Source: Wolfiporia cocos
Taxonomy: Eukaryota; Basidiomycota; Agaricomycetes; Polyporales; Phaeolaceae
Reading direction: 5' to 3'
DNA: 64,000 nucleotides
Assembly (NCBI GenBank): GCA_029448655.1
Contig: JACCLO010000011.1
Span: 1,798,001-1,862,000 of the forward strand
Positions 1 through 12,970 of the stretch are shown here, piece after piece. Both the position numbers and the translations under genes were made by a program. The notes beneath the pieces were generated by a model, which was given only the letters and a program-made list of their open reading frames with translations, was not told the DNA's origin and did no database searches. The stretch's first letter is position 1; every line of letters starts with the position of its first letter.

Positions 1-947
1 CAGGCTTTCATTACGACTTCTTCCTACTCGGCGTCACGACGTTCATCGCTGGACTGCTTGGCCTGCCCGCGCCCAACGGGTTAATCCCGCAGGCTCCCAT
101 ACACACGACTTCTCTGCTCGTGATGGGCTACCCAGAGAAGAACGAGGACACCGATATTGAGGACCATAAGTCCAGTCGTCAGGAGAAGAGACGCGTCACA
201 GTCCCCACAAACGGTGACGCAGAGATGCAGCGTGTGCGCTCGCGTCGATCGTTCCTTGATCCTGAACTCGAGCCAGACCCATCACAGGCCCGAGACGGAG
301 ATGGGGACGCACGGAGGCAGGAAATCGCCGTTGCTGTCGTCGAGCAGCGCGTGTCCAACCTTGCGCAGGGTGCTTTGTGCCTGGTGCTGCTGACCCGGCC
401 CTTTCTACATGTATTGCACCTGATTCCCAGAGGCGTACTCGCCGGCTTGTTGTGTGTACATCAGATGATTAACCTGCAAGGAGATGTGCTGACAGGAGTT
501 GACAGCTGGTACATGGGCGCAGACGCGCTGCAGGGTAACGGGATCACACGGAAGATCCTGTACTTTTTCCGTGACAAGGAGCTTACCGCTGCTGATGATC
601 CTCTGCGCCGGGTTCGCAAGTCACGCATCTTGCTGTTCGTTGCGGTGCAGCTCGCCGGGTTCGGCGCGACATTTGCGGTTACACAGACCATTGGTGAGCG
701 ATTATTTAACAGCGAGCGTTGAGCGCATTCTCATAACCTCATAGCCGCAATTGGATTCCCTATCATCATCTTCTTGCTCATACCATTGAGGACGCTGGTG
801 ATTCCTCGGCTCCCCTTTACAGACGAGGAACTTGCAATACTTGATGGTCCTACCGCATCTCCCTTCGTATGTGCCATCTAGTCCAATCTTGGGTTGGTCG
901 CTGACTTTCTTCGTCAGACAATGGAGTCTGTCGGTGGTACACGTTGA
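1..947 (+). CDS. BOR1: BOR1-type borate/anion transporter, 5' end outside the window
   Basis: Plasma-membrane borate efflux transporter of the SLC4-like bicarbonate transporter family. Only the C-terminal part is present. The sequence begins CAG, possibly the 3' splice site of an intron, and is open from position 3. Exons: 3-693, 745-866, 918-947; introns of 51 and 51 nt keep the frame. Family hallmarks: FHYDFFLLG, the loop LGLPAPNGLIPQAPIHTTSL, the membrane segment PRGVLAGL, and the C-terminal IGFPIIIFLLIPLR followed by a tail ending SPFTMESVGGTR. Skipping the second intron would end the protein at 881 (SPFVCAI); the spliced tail looks more like family members. A charged loop of about 60 residues rich in E, D and R sits between two hydrophobic stretches, as is common in fungal homologues. 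The next gene is on the same strand 0.8 kb downstream. Confidence 0.9.
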
Positions 948-1784
948 CATTATTACATACCCCTTGCAATCATCTAGGATGCAAGTAATGACATTGGAAT
1001 GACAGCATTGTAAAAGAAGGCGACACACAGGAAGCTCAGCTGACAGAACGCCCTGTGGCGATATGCTCACTGCACGTCGATGGTCATCTGCATCAAGGCC
1101 CAAGTAGATGCAGTTAGTGCCCCGAGCGACAGGTACCTCACATCGCTCTCGCACATCGGTACATGTTTCTCCTTCTGGTTTCTGCGTTGACAAACGGACA
1201 ATTAAAATGAACCGTGCTTGTCCATACAATTGTCGGTGATGATCCATCGCTAGTATCCTGGCAATTTAGTCTATTCCCCCCGAGTCGGAACAACAGGAAC
1301 ACGGATGTTGTGCCTCGGCAGGCCGCCCGAGCATGTGGCAGTGGCTGCTCTTAGACTGGATGCTGATGGAACACAAAAGGCTGGACGGTCGTCGAATCTC
1401 ATTTGTGCTCAGCGGGAAGAGGCAAATGAACCAGGTTCGAAAGTAGACCTATCTGAAGTGCCGAACAACTCAGATCGCTCGCAGAATTGGTCTTGGATGA
1501 GCGGCACACCTTCCATTCGGGGCAAGTATGGGCGTTTAGATATAGTATGATGATGATCGCTTTACTCACGGTAGTCAATGTAGTCACTCTTCTTCGTCCT
1601 GACTTCGGAAGGTCTCTCAGCCTTCCCATTAGTCTCCACCTGACCCAGCCAAACGGTGATAGAGTCATATACGGCATGGCCTGAAGTATTTAAAGCGAGC
1701 CTCGCCATCGTCAACGCTTCTCTGGTCCCTCCCCTTACCCTGCCTTGTCGGTCGAGGCGTTGCAGACACATTAAGATCAGCGCA
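948..1784. other. intergenic, no gene seen
   Basis: Open frames on both strands are short and lack family resemblance. The minus-strand frame at 702-1247 overlaps the borate transporter terminal exons and is taken as chance. The stretch should hold the 3' UTR of the transporter and the promoter of the phosphatase-like gene. Confidence 0.6.
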
Positions 1785-3663
1785 ATGTCGGAAAGCGTTG
1801 TCATCGGGGCCGTGATCATCGCCCGACATGGCGATCGTCAGGAGTATTACCAGGACCCTGATACCTATGCCGTAACTTCGACGGAGATAACTCCCCTTGG
1901 CGAGGTGAGTATCTATCATAGTGCCGCAACATCCGATACGAACGATTCTCGCTGTGTAGGCACAAGAGTGGCAACTTGGCAATCTGTTGCGCTCGATTTA
2001 CTTGAATGCTACCTCGCCATCGTACATTATGGACATTGCACCCTATACCTCAACGTTTGATGGCACTCAGGTTGAGGTGTACGCCGACAACTCGGGAACG
2101 GATGAGGTGATCATGGATAGTTGTGCTGCTGCAGTCCAGGGTATGTGGCAAGCGACGAGCGCAGAAAACATCACATTGGCAAACGGGACGACCATAACCA
2201 GCCCTCTCGGAGGATATCAATATGTGCCGAGTGCGTTTGAGTTACTGATCAGCCACGCAGGAACCTGATAATGAGTTTCCAGTCAATGCTGTGGATCCGG
2301 ATACCGACTTGTCGCTGGAGGGAACAACAGATTGTACTGTAGGCATTCCTGCAACCAAATCAGACCATTCATTTCTGAGTGTGCTAACTTGCAGGCTTTC
2401 AGTCAACGAACAGAGAGTTTCTACAATTCTTCTATGTTCGCTGAAAAGGCCAAGGAAAGTGCTGCATTCCTGGATGAGCTTGCACCCTATGTCGGCGGAC
2501 GTTCTGTGGAGCTATCAAACATGGTGCGATGCGTCTCGTTTCAAACGAATCTTTGAAACTCAATTCTTGAAATATCGCCTTCGTGATTGCAGTGGAACGT
2601 AAGTGAAACGTGGATCACCAATAGGCGTTCTTCTGATAGGATGCGTTCTCAAGATCTACGATTACATGAACGTTCAATCCGTACACAACGCCACCTACAC
2701 ACTTCCAGCGGCCTACCTAAAGCAGGCCTTTACGCTCGCTAGTTGGCACGAGTATAATGTCTTCAGCGACTCATCTTTCACCGGAGTGGGCAATAGTGAG
2801 TCGCGTTATCTTTGCGCGTGTTCCAGCAATGCTCAATCTCACTGCCCTGCCACTCTACAGTTGCATTCCAGACCATGCTTCCCGGGGTGTTGAGTTCCTT
2901 CCAGCGCATCGCAAACTCGTCAGATCCCTTGAAGCTAAGTTACTACGAGGTCTCGTACAAGCCCTTCATGAGCCTTTTCAATATGACTGGCGTGAATAAC
3001 GCCGGGGTCCCCGCTGCACTCGGTGAGCAATGAGCATTCTCAATAACTTGTATCGGTGGCTTATCTACTCCAGTCGACTACGCCTCGTCCATCGTCCTGG
3101 AAGTCCGCCAGTCAGAGTCCTCAATTGAGCCGCTGATCCGGTTCCAGTTCAAGAATGGCTCAGCCGACGCGAATTTCACGCGGTACTCCATGTCATTTTC
3201 CGGCTGGAACGGCGCAAGCGGTGCAGACGTCCCGCTGTCCACGTTCCTTACCGCGTTCGAGCCCGCTGCGATCAACACGACGCTGCAGTGGTGCAACGTC
3301 TGCGGACAGACAACGGAGCGCGGGTGCGCGACAGCGCTCGCTGCTGCTGACTATGCGAATGGCTCGGGCGCGAGGCACCAGAAGATTACCCCCGTGGGCG
3401 CGGGCTTCTTGGGGGCTGGTCTGACGGCTGCAGTGTTCTTGATGGCGCTGGGTGTGTTGTTGTTGCTAGGTGTGCTCACGCTTGGTGCGGGACGATTCAG
3501 GCGGAGACGGAGCGTCGCAGCCGCGGAGAAGAGAGATACGAAGCTCCGGGGAGACGAGCTCGAGCTTCATTCGGAGGTGGGTGGCGCGTGCGTGATCAAT
3601 CATGAATCAAGCTGATGTTGTCCGTCTTCACAGGCAAACTCACTCGCGCAGGCGCAGGTATGA
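1785..3663 (+). CDS. histidine-acid-phosphatase-like (clade 2) membrane protein
   Basis: Predicted 472 aa. Exons: 1785-1904, 1960-2230, 2283-2338, 2395-2523, 2593-2598, 2654-2795, 2861-3022, 3074-3576, 3634-3663; all phases agree. The N-terminus carries the phosphohistidine motif RHGDR (residues 14-18) in VIIARHGDRQEYY, almost at the start, so there is no signal peptide. Further family blocks are SPLGGYQYVPINAVDPDTDL, NMWNIYDYMNVQ and YKPFMSLFNMTGV. One hydrophobic segment near residues 400-430 (FLGAGLTAAVFLMALGVLLL) followed by RFRRRR suggests a C-terminal membrane anchor with a short basic tail. Exon 5 is only 6 nt (Trp-Asn), and skipping it keeps the frame. I could not identify the second catalytic HD motif with certainty, so activity is not assured; the family is often called phosphoglycerate mutase-like in fungi. 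Confidence 0.85.
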
Positions 3664-4872
3664 GCGATGATGCTTCAGACATTATGCACGAGTCGAAAAC
3701 GACTCGTAACGGCTGAATGTACTGATGTGAATATCCCTGCGAACACACAATTGACAACGTTCTGTCACGTTGCTCGATGACACTCGCGCTGACATATTGT
3801 CAAATAACACGAATTGTGTGAAATTAATTCGCGCACAGTCGCTTGTAGGCGGATTCTGGATTCACGTCATTTGTGAATTTCCTTAGATTTAGCACGGTAC
3901 GCAGTTTCGATGTTGTAACAATATGTGACGCTTGATCGCTTTGCGCCAAAACCGCCCGTGTTCCGCGTGGAGGCTTGTGCCGACTCACTTATAACGCTTG
4001 ACGCTTTTGCATGGTCCTTATCTTACAAGACATCGGGGTGCTAGTGTTGACCTATACTGCCGCATGAACATTGCGGTGACGTCCTGGAAGTCTCGAGCAT
4101 ACACGAAATTGTCATTTGGGCGTAACAGGCGATGTCATGGCGAGTTATCGTGGTTGCGTGCTGTTTGTGGTCATCGAGAGTAGTGCGTATTTGCTCATCG
4201 TTGTAATCACTAATCATATTCAAATGCTGCTCCTGACCGGCCGATGCGCTATTCGAAACGGTCGCTGGGACGGTACCTACGCCGACTGCGTTTGCTTCCT
4301 GTATATCACGGCGGGCGTGAGGCTTTGTGCACCAGCTTCCAGTGTGAGTTTCCTGCAGGAATTTTAGACCAGCGCTTCACTCACAGGCGGTTCCAGATGG
4401 CGTAGGAACTGTCAAGTCGGAGATTCCATGGAATGGCTCCTCGCAATGCATGCACCGAGCTACAACGAGTGATTTGAGCGTCACCGAAGTTTGAGAGTTG
4501 GTAACACTTGATGAATTACCGGAACAGCACATTACGCATCAGGTCAACGAAACACAGACCCATCATTCTGATGCGTATCGATAACAAGACAAACGCGGAT
4601 TATCATGAATGGCGCGCAAGGTGCGCAACATGATCTGCAGGGGGTACAAGAACTAAATGGTTCACGTAAGATCACTGCATGCGATACACCTATCTTTATG
4701 GAGTCGTCACATACCCTTATCCACAGCGTGTATCCAGATCATACCATGGGAAACGCGGATAACGCATGATACCTGTACTCAATCCTTCGACACCAAACAT
4801 AGAGCATCGGACCAATGAGGTTCTGGAAACATGCACTCCTTGCCGTCCTATCAAGGTCCTCCAGACCATCAC
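3664..4872. other. intergenic between convergent genes, no gene seen
   Basis: The 3' ends of the phosphatase-like gene and the minus-strand velvet gene face each other. Frames of about 60-85 codons occur but show no recognizable domains, and I see no repeats or RNA genes. Confidence 0.6.
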
Positions 4873-6211
4873 TCATGTTCCTCGCCCGTGGATGTTGGGA
4901 GGTGGGACAGGTGTCATTGCATGTAGCTCCGCTGGGCGACTCATAGCAGGAGCGATGCGCAGGGGTCTACCAGAGGAGCCAGCATCACTAGGCTCGTGGC
5001 GCTCCTGCCGTCGCTCTGTTTCGCGTGAATTGACGCGAATGCCAAATCGCGAGAGGTACTGCAAAAATAATATGAGTAACGAGCAGTACGAGTGAGTGAT
5101 GATTCACCGTACCCTGGTAAGCTCCGTCGAGGATTGCAGGCCTGGAAATGTTTTCGTGGAGAACACCTCGAAGGGTCCCCCATAACATTCGGCCAAGATG
5201 GGTATCCCCGGGCCATCTTGAGCCTTGGACATGATATCGAACACGCGATAACGCAAGATATACGTGCCTTCTCTCTTCACCGAGAGATCCTAGATCAGTA
5301 TACACGGCATAAGTGATGCTGCAAGGGTGGAGCAAGATTCTGCGCTAGATGGAGAGACAGACAGAGAATATGAACATCAGCATGCTTTGACCCCTGTACT
5401 CCAAAGGGGTTGCCTCTACGAAGGTCGAACCCGCCAGTTGATCAGTACAGAGAGTTCCATGAACGAAAGGAGTCATGCTCGTGTTGGCGGATAACCCAGC
5501 GTTCGCGGGTCGACCAGTCGCGGTGTTCTGCGACACCGAATTCATTGATACGCCCGAAGTCGCGTTTGGGCTCGATGTCGATGCTATACGAGATATTGAT
5601 CCCAGATATGTAATTGATGAAGACGCGAATGTGTTTGCTGTCTCGGAGATCTTAGCGGGATGTTGCCGAGCTGCTTGCGTTTCTGTCATCAAGCTGTGCT
5701 GTGATGTCGATTCCCCCTGGAGATCCGTTACTGAGTAAATCTGTGGGCATTGCAAGTGTTGCAAAGTAATACGGACTGACGTGTGCTTCAGCGGCTCGAT
5801 GGCCAGAGTAGGCGTCGAGATATCATTGTGGCGGTCTACAGGGATCAGGTCCACATGGCACAAGAAGCCAGCGCTCGAGATAACCCTGGATGCAGGATTA
5901 GTCGGGTCCGTTCATGTTGTGCATGCATGGGACGCGCACCCAGAAGCGGTGATCTCCCTCTCCATTCGCGCCCCTCCCTGTCCCGTGGTCACCTCGAACA
6001 GCTTGACGGCAGCCACCGGCGGCGGGTCGAGGGGTCGGCGATCTTTTCGCGTGTATCTGGGCGTCATCAGCGCCCGGGCTAGCGTAGTGCTTGTGTTGAG
6101 AACGTACTTCCGGCCGACGTTAGCCTTCTGTAATTCAATGAGTTCGGCGCGTATCGGGTGGCTGGCGAACTGGCCATATCCGAAAGAGATGGCGCTTCCA
6201 ATCGAGTACAT
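4873..6211 (-). CDS. velvet-domain transcription factor
   Basis: Velvet proteins bind DNA through an NF-kB-like fold and link light, development and secondary metabolism in fungi. Predicted 368 aa. Exons on the minus strand: 6211-6108, 6056-5940, 5885-5363, 5289-5113, 5058-4873; all phases agree, although the donor of intron 3 (GTCTGT) is weak. An in-frame stop just upstream fixes the ATG at 6211. Velvet hallmarks: IRAELIELQKANVGRK, KDRRPLDPPPV, FLCHVDLIPV, LAGSTFVEATPLEYRG, DLSVKREGTYILRYRVFDI and YGGPFEVFSTKTFPGLQSS, then ELTRYLSRFGIRVNSRE. Between the two halves lies a Ser/Thr-rich insert of about 120 residues. The tail (residues 325-368) is Pro/Arg-rich. I did not assign it to VeA, VelB, VelC or VosA. 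It lies about 22 kb from a phytochrome gene. Confidence 0.9.
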
Positions 6212-9200
6212 TGAGCGAGATGGCTAGCATGATATTCCATCAATTCACGACAACGAATCAATACAGTCGATAGTGCTCACGGAACGGTCAGACTGTCCAA
6301 GAGGCATTGTGTCTTCTTGCGTGTGGACGTCGTCTGTTCGGACCAGGGGTCGGGGGACGCGTACGCCAGAGGTCAGCGAAGGATGCGGATGCCTAATTCG
6401 CGGCGGCTTTTAGGCTCTTCACGAGATGACTGTTCTGGACGTATTGATGCAGCGCCTTGAATATGCTCGCTGTAGACACCCACCAGCTCAGCTGAGCGCT
6501 CTGGTGAAGCAGTTTATGAACACATGTTCTTCGGCCTATTGCTGCTTGCCTCGGTGCGAATGCAACGTGTGTCGAATTCGGAGGAACGGGTTGCCATCAT
6601 CATCGCACCCTTGTATGCAGCTTAGACTATTCAGTAGCAGTAGGGTAAGGTGAAGCAATGTCCCAATATGTTAAACAGTAACAATGTTAGCTCGCCACAA
6701 GGTTTACTGGTGGCCAAGTTGTCGGGGTGCGGCGCGCTGGTCGCAACGAGGTCATCCCCTTATTATAAGGCGACGCCAGAGCGCAGGTTATAATCATGTA
6801 CAGGCATCTGATCAACTGCATCATTAATGTTCAACGTTGTTCAACGTGGACTGTACAATGACATATAGCCCACTCAACATCTATGGATAGGCTGCGTGCC
6901 ACAATGGCTGATGGAAGCATATCATGACGGATTCTGGTAGCAAATGAGCTTGTTACATAATGATAGGTGCAAATATCTAACAGGCAATGGCCTCGCCTTT
7001 GGTACCAGGGAGGTTTTGAAAGCATCTGTGCTATGTGCTCTACTTCTTGAAGATTGCTCTTTAAGTCTATTATCCCCATAGATGCCCACAACTGCCCAAC
7101 TTGAGCGGAAAACAGCTAATGAAGAAGCGCGATGACTGCGTCCCGAAAGATATATTGTCATTGGATAGTACAATATAGGAATGGGTCTATGTCTTCCATA
7201 CGACATGGGACGATGATTGTTGTCGAAGCACGCGTGAACACGGCATCTCATATCCGGAGATTTGCAACTGCGGCGAGTTTGGTCTCATTGACTGTAGACT
7301 CAACTTTAGAAGTTGAACAGCTTAACCCTCGGACCAGGTAGTATGATGTCGTTGTCTCGCTTCCTTGCACAGGATGTGCCGACGGGACACTGCTGTGCTA
7401 TCGCAGATCAAGGAACGGGTGTGCTCCAAGCCAGAAGAAGCTCTCAAGTCGTAACGGGATGACGGCTAGCCTCACGGCAAGAAGGCGAGCAGACCTTTAT
7501 TCCTGTCCAAGTGAGAAGATGTCATCACTATTCCACTGTGATTCCGTAAATACATTGATGGCAGCCGCGATGCATTGGCGAAGCCATGCACCACGAGTTG
7601 TTTGGGGCCTTTCTGCACATTAAAACACGCACCACTTTTGGCATTAATGTCATCTGAAATCGACGGAAAGCAGAAGATTACTGAATGACTGCCTCAGGGA
7701 TCAGAGACACTCCGTGCAAAAGCTCAAGCGCTCATGTCTAGTCGATTGCTGCATTGGCGCTGGAGGCTGCATTCAAGAAGATCGCGTCGAGCTTTAGGAA
7801 CTGCGGTAGCAAGATTCGTCCACAGTAATCTGGATCTGAACGTACCGGACTTGCCGCATACATCTTTGGGTCGCATAGCGAAGCACCCGCCTCAATGTCT
7901 CCTCGCCAGGCAGGCGGACACAAGCTGGCCTGTCGGAAGGAATGAGGAGAGCATTGGTCTCCCCAGGCAGACGATTTCAAAGAGGTGCAGCGGGAATGCG
8001 TAATCCGGTCGTCCTTCAAGAAGGGGGAAGGGGGCCTCACTCACGCCATAATCCGATGCCCTCCGTAAGCACAGTGCTGTAAACCCTTGATCGGTGAGGA
8101 CAGGAGGAAAAGGCTAAGTCAAACCGTAACGACGCGCAGAGCGCTCCCCTTCTATTGCGTTCAAGGCATGAGCGTCGAGCGCCTGTACTACCGTCGTCAT
8201 CTTCCTTTTGGCAATCTATGGCCTTCGTAATTAAGAAGGATCGCCGTTAATCCCGAGCGGTTTCTGCGATCATTGAGCCTGAAGCGATTCAGCAAGACAA
8301 AGGCATGTCTGTACGACGGGTCGTCATTGCATACAGGAGGAGAGAAGACGCAGACATGCAAGAGTTCATGGCAATACTTGCTCATCGAGCGATGCTCGAT
8401 CTTGTTCCTTAGTTATCAGCCCCGCTTCGTGAAACCGTCGCCCAGCAGTTACGTAAGTCTGTAATGTGAGGTTAGGCTGCAGCCTACGGGAAACTTCGGA
8501 CGCGAGAGTCACTTTGTGCGTGCCCTGTCCAGGCGACTCGCACATACACATTATTAAGAGAAGAACCAGTAAGTGATGCGGGATGTCGTTATGATATTCA
8601 AACAAGCCAAGGCTCGAATCGTACAGAGTCCGGTTTCTTGGGATGCAATTTGAGGAGAAGGAGAAAGGTACGTTCGTACGTTCGTGGGAACTTCAACTCA
8701 ATACGCGTCCGGTCATCCGACGCCATATGAGACTCAGAGCGCCTCTTTAATGCAAATGTTGCTCATGACATTCCGGGATTCAGTCGGTCGAGCTCTGCGC
8801 TCCTCTGCGTACCATCGAGGAGGCGGTGCTGCTCTGATTGTGCCATGAAAGCGGATTAAATGCTCCCCAGATACAACACGAGGGTCTCAGGCTGAAACCC
8901 CCTTCTCGACGCAGCCGACTCCAACAAATGTGATCTCGCGGCGTCCACCCAGCGTCCCCTGGCTGGATCGTCGGCTGTCTTCATCGTGCGACACCCTCGG
9001 TACGTCTGAAAATTGCCTGAGAAGTGCTAAACGAAGGCGTAGGCCACGCTTTGCTGGCGTTGCGGATCGGCCTGGATCCCCGGAGTGAGGAAGCGCCATG
9101 CCTTCACACGACTTGGCTACCAATTCCGCACGTAATTCTAGCATCTGTGGCACGCAGTACCGGGCAACGCGCCCGTGCAGCTGCAATGGTCGCGGCCGGT

Positions 9201-9429
9201 ATTACGTCGGCTTCTGCAGACATAATAGACTGAATTAGTTTCAAGACCGATCGGCTGCTGTATTCGAAGGCCGCCGTCAACGTGTTGCCCAATGGACTCC
9301 CGCTTCAATGTCCTCTGCTGTGTGCGCTGGCCTCTGGCTCGTAAAGAATGGTGATATTTAACACCACGACGCTGCAGCGATGGGTCGTTTTTACATCCTC
9401 GCTCTCGGTCTCTGGATTAAAACTGTGGT
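6212..9429. other. 3.2-kb intergenic region between divergent genes, no gene seen
   Basis: Many frames of 60-109 codons occur on both strands, but none has a recognizable motif or can be extended by plausible splicing. I found no tRNA or terminal inverted repeats. It must include the promoters of the minus-strand velvet gene and of the plus-strand transporter. An unrecognized fast-evolving gene or decayed insertion is possible. Confidence 0.5.
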
Positions 9430-11675
9430 ATGGCTGCCCTCGAAGGCCGGGTAGATTCTATCAGTACTATTCAAACAATCAACGCCTCGGGCGACCATTT
9501 AAGCCAAGAAAAAGTCGAGCCACAGCCAACACCGATTCAGCTTGACATTGAGCATGCGCTCGTAAATGATGACCCCCGTGAATGGCCGAAGACGCGTAAG
9601 GTACCGCAGTGCATGGCGTATTATTTCTGGAAGGAACAAGCTCCGAAACTGACAGTGCGGGTTGCAGTGGGCTATTGTAGTCATGATATGCGCGGCGGCC
9701 ATGATCGCAGGCCTGGGAGGGAACATATATAATCGTGAGCGCTCACATGCGCCTTTGGTGACCTCATGCCGACAAGTCTGGAACAGCTGCAATCCTCCAA
9801 ATCCAGGACGAGCTTCATGCGACAAGTAATCAAATGAGCCTGACACTGTCGCTTTTCATCTTGATACAAGGAGGATTCCCTGTGCTCTGGAGCGCGATTA
9901 GCGAAATCCAAGGTCGTAAAGTAAGTGTGGCTGTTGGTCCATTATAATCGCGTGTCTCATCATCGGAACATCAGCTGGTGTATCTCGTCTCTATCACGCT
10001 ATGTACACTAGGCGGCGCCGTCGCTGGACTTTCCAAAAACATCAACGTACTGATAGGCATGCGTTGCCTGCAGGCTGCAGGGTAACTATCAGCGCTGAAT
10101 ATGTGACGAACGATGCCATTGACAGCCTCCCTGGTGAATCCACAGCTCCAGTGCAGTGGTATCAATTGGCGCTGCTACGCTCGCAGACCTATATGAACCA
10201 TCAGAACGAGGGACGATGATGGGCATTTACCTGTGGTATGTGGTGGTCAAGGTTATCGAGACAACTGCTCAGCCATCTGCGTTTTATAAAGTGCTCCTCT
10301 CCTCGGACCGTCAATTGGACCTATCATTGGAGGTGTACTGACACAGGTGTTCGGATGGCGCGCGACATTCTGGTTCCTGGTCATTTTCACCGGTATTTGT
10401 GCGATATCATTCGTGTTCTTCAGAGACACCTTCCGCCGCGAACGCAGTCTTTCTTATCAGACCGTGTTAAAACGTCTGCATGAACATGAGCTCAAGAAAG
10501 CCAGGATGCAAACGCATGCCGAGGTTGATGACGATGACGCCTCTACGAAGCTTGGTCATGCGGAGACAAAGAAAGAGGCTGATTCGTCGTACCAACCTAC
10601 ACAAGTTGACCAGAAGGATGTTGAGGCACAGAAGACAGCAAAAACCGAATGCGCTGCACCGCAGAACGAAGTGACGCTCACATTGAAGGATGTGAACCCG
10701 ATCGGACCTATCTTTCAGGTCTTGCGCCGCGCTAATAATGTTGTGATCATTCTTGCCTCTGGTCGGTGAAACGCCTTCTCCCTTGAGATTCCCATGGAGC
10801 TGATAATTTTACAGGACTCTTGTTTGCCTTTGAATACAGTATCCTATATACCGCGTCGAGGACATTGGGCGATGTATACGGGTATGATGCACTCAAAATT
10901 GGATTGGTCCTTCTGTCATTTGGCGCAGGTACGTAATACTCATCGACGAAGTGAATACCATGCCCCTCTAGATTGTTGACTGTCGATCCCGATCACAGGC
11001 GCTCTCCTTGGCAGCATGCTCGGCGGACGGTACTCCGATCGTGTTCTGGCGAGCGTCAGAGCAAAACATTCTGGCGTGAGCACCCCAGAGGCACGTACTA
11101 TCCTTTTCCCTCTGCATTGGGCAATGCAACTGACAAACCGCTCCAGATGCGGCTGCAGAGCACTTGGCTGCCGATGTGGTTCTTTCCGCCATCAGTAGTG
11201 GCGTACGGATGGGTATGTGAGGAGCGCGTCCATATCGCTGCTGTCTGCGTCATGTTATTCCTTACTGGCTTCTTTGCCATGTGAGCATGTCGAACCCCAG
11301 CTGCTCCATATGTTCACTAAGCAGTATGCCATCTTAGATGCATCTACTCTAGCACTCTGGCGTATATAGTCGATGCTAATACGGGACGATCATCCTCGGC
11401 AGTGGCTACGAACAGTTGCATCCGAGGGGTGCTCGGGTTCACTGCGGCGGAAATTGCTGTACCCTTGCAGGTGGGTGGCTATGCCTTGTTCACTCGACGT
11501 ACTGTATCTATAACTGATCACTGGTGTCACTGCCACTCAGGACTCTATCGGCGATGGCGGGCTGTACTCGATGTGGGCTGGCCTAATGGTAGTCTCCGAA
11601 CTGATGATAATCCTTGTGTGGTGGAAAGGGGGGCGATGGCGCGAACAAGGCGTCGCCCGAGAACAATCCAAATGA
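9430..11675 (+). CDS. MFS multidrug transporter, DHA1 family (copy 1)
   Basis: Drug:H+ antiporter of the 12-TM DHA1 group, probably in the plasma membrane. Predicted 543 aa. Exons: 9430-9600, 9668-9734, 9787-9920, 9975-10081, 10146-10235, 10292-10761, 10815-10928, 10999-11075, 11147-11280, 11338-11470, 11541-11675. A motif A-like loop ([10 protein letters not shown]), [16 protein letters not shown], and the antiporter motif C region [14 protein letters not shown] are present. The hydrophilic central loop between the two six-helix halves is about 90 residues, rich in Lys/Glu/Asp. The paralogue at 12971-15286 has the same exon plan except at exon 8. There this copy reads CACGTACT where the paralogue has its donor; the only donor keeping frame is GTGAGC at 11076, dropping 7 residues of the loop. 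This copy may therefore be slightly altered or decaying, though its frame is intact. Confidence 0.88.
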
Positions 11676-12970
11676 CGATATAACCTTACGCAAAAATGCT
11701 GCAAGGCTAGTCTCAAAAACGCTGGCGCCGGTCTCGATGATTTATATGCGTTCGCCTTGGGATACAAAAGTAACTTCCGCTTTATTCTATTGATGCACGG
11801 ACAAGTGGAGTACACTAGATCCTAGACAAAGCAATATTGTATTCGATAGAGACCCACTGGATCAATCACATCAGAGCAATGTAAACCTTATTGCACTATA
11901 GCATTATCTGCCTATGCATTTTGGTATTTGCAATGGTTACAGTACTTCTACGGCAGAGTTACAGTCATCCAGCGGTCAATGAGACAACCAAATATTGTAC
12001 TGCCTCGGACTTCATGTGATGTTCATTGTGTCCCAATCGGATTATATCAGGACATCAGACCCGACTTCCTCTATAGTTTGGCCTTGAGAATTCCGTTATC
12101 GAAGTTCCTCCCCAGCCAGTGGAATTCAAACAATGGTCCAACATTCTTATCAACGAAATACCACTCAATGATCAACAACGAGATATGAGACAGCGTCACA
12201 TCACGCTTGATCGGACCAAATTAGGTATATCCCATCAACCAGTGTTATAGGCTACATCTCTTCGTCACCCTCGTCATCGATTTTCTCCTCACCATCTCCG
12301 TTCTGGCTCTCATCCGCCTCCACCACGTCAGTATTCGGCCATGTTGGATTATTTGGAAGTTCAGCACTTGTAGGTAGAAGAGGCTTCAACGTCAGCTTGC
12401 AAAGCCGGCATCGCTTATTCCATATGGAAAGTGTGATGTGACATGCAGCGCCTACTAGTCCCTGCAACACCTCCGATCCTCTTTTTTCGGTAAATGTAAT
12501 AAATCTCACTACAATGACATGATCATATGAAAGCTACTCAAAATATCATTTTGGAGACCCCCACAATCAGTATATTGCATCGGCTTTGCGGGACCGATCT
12601 CTCGAAATAAATTTCATTCTGAGGGACAGTCGACAATATTTGGTCTGTCAGAGAAGCAATACTCATAGTATCTGATTAAGACTCTTATTTTATAAAATGC
12701 AAGAAGTTCGAGACGATAATGTGGAGCGCGGAATTCAAATATCATGGCCGTTTGCCTCATTGAGTGATGGTGTCTCATTGACCGATAGATGTCTGTGGTA
12801 CATGTCACTCGCAAGTAGATCTAGACGTGCATCCTTTGATATGATGCATCATACGGTCGAATTAGCATAACATCATCTATATCGTCGTCTAAAGAGCGTA
12901 AACGTGAGGAGTACTACATAATAAATCCCTGTCTAAAGAGCCAGTCTATTGCTCAGGGAGTACCAGCGCG
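11676..12970. other. intergenic between convergent paralogues; orphan acidic frame
   Basis: No gene is assigned. A minus-strand frame at 12252-12509 (85 codons) ends in a very acidic tail (VEADESQNGDGEEKIDDEGD) that looks coding-like. It could be a leftover terminal exon of a lost gene, but I recognized no family and found no further exons. Confidence 0.45.

Noticed and set aside
702..1247. 181-codon minus-strand frame
   Set aside because: Overlaps terminal exons of the borate transporter and shows no domain or splice structure.
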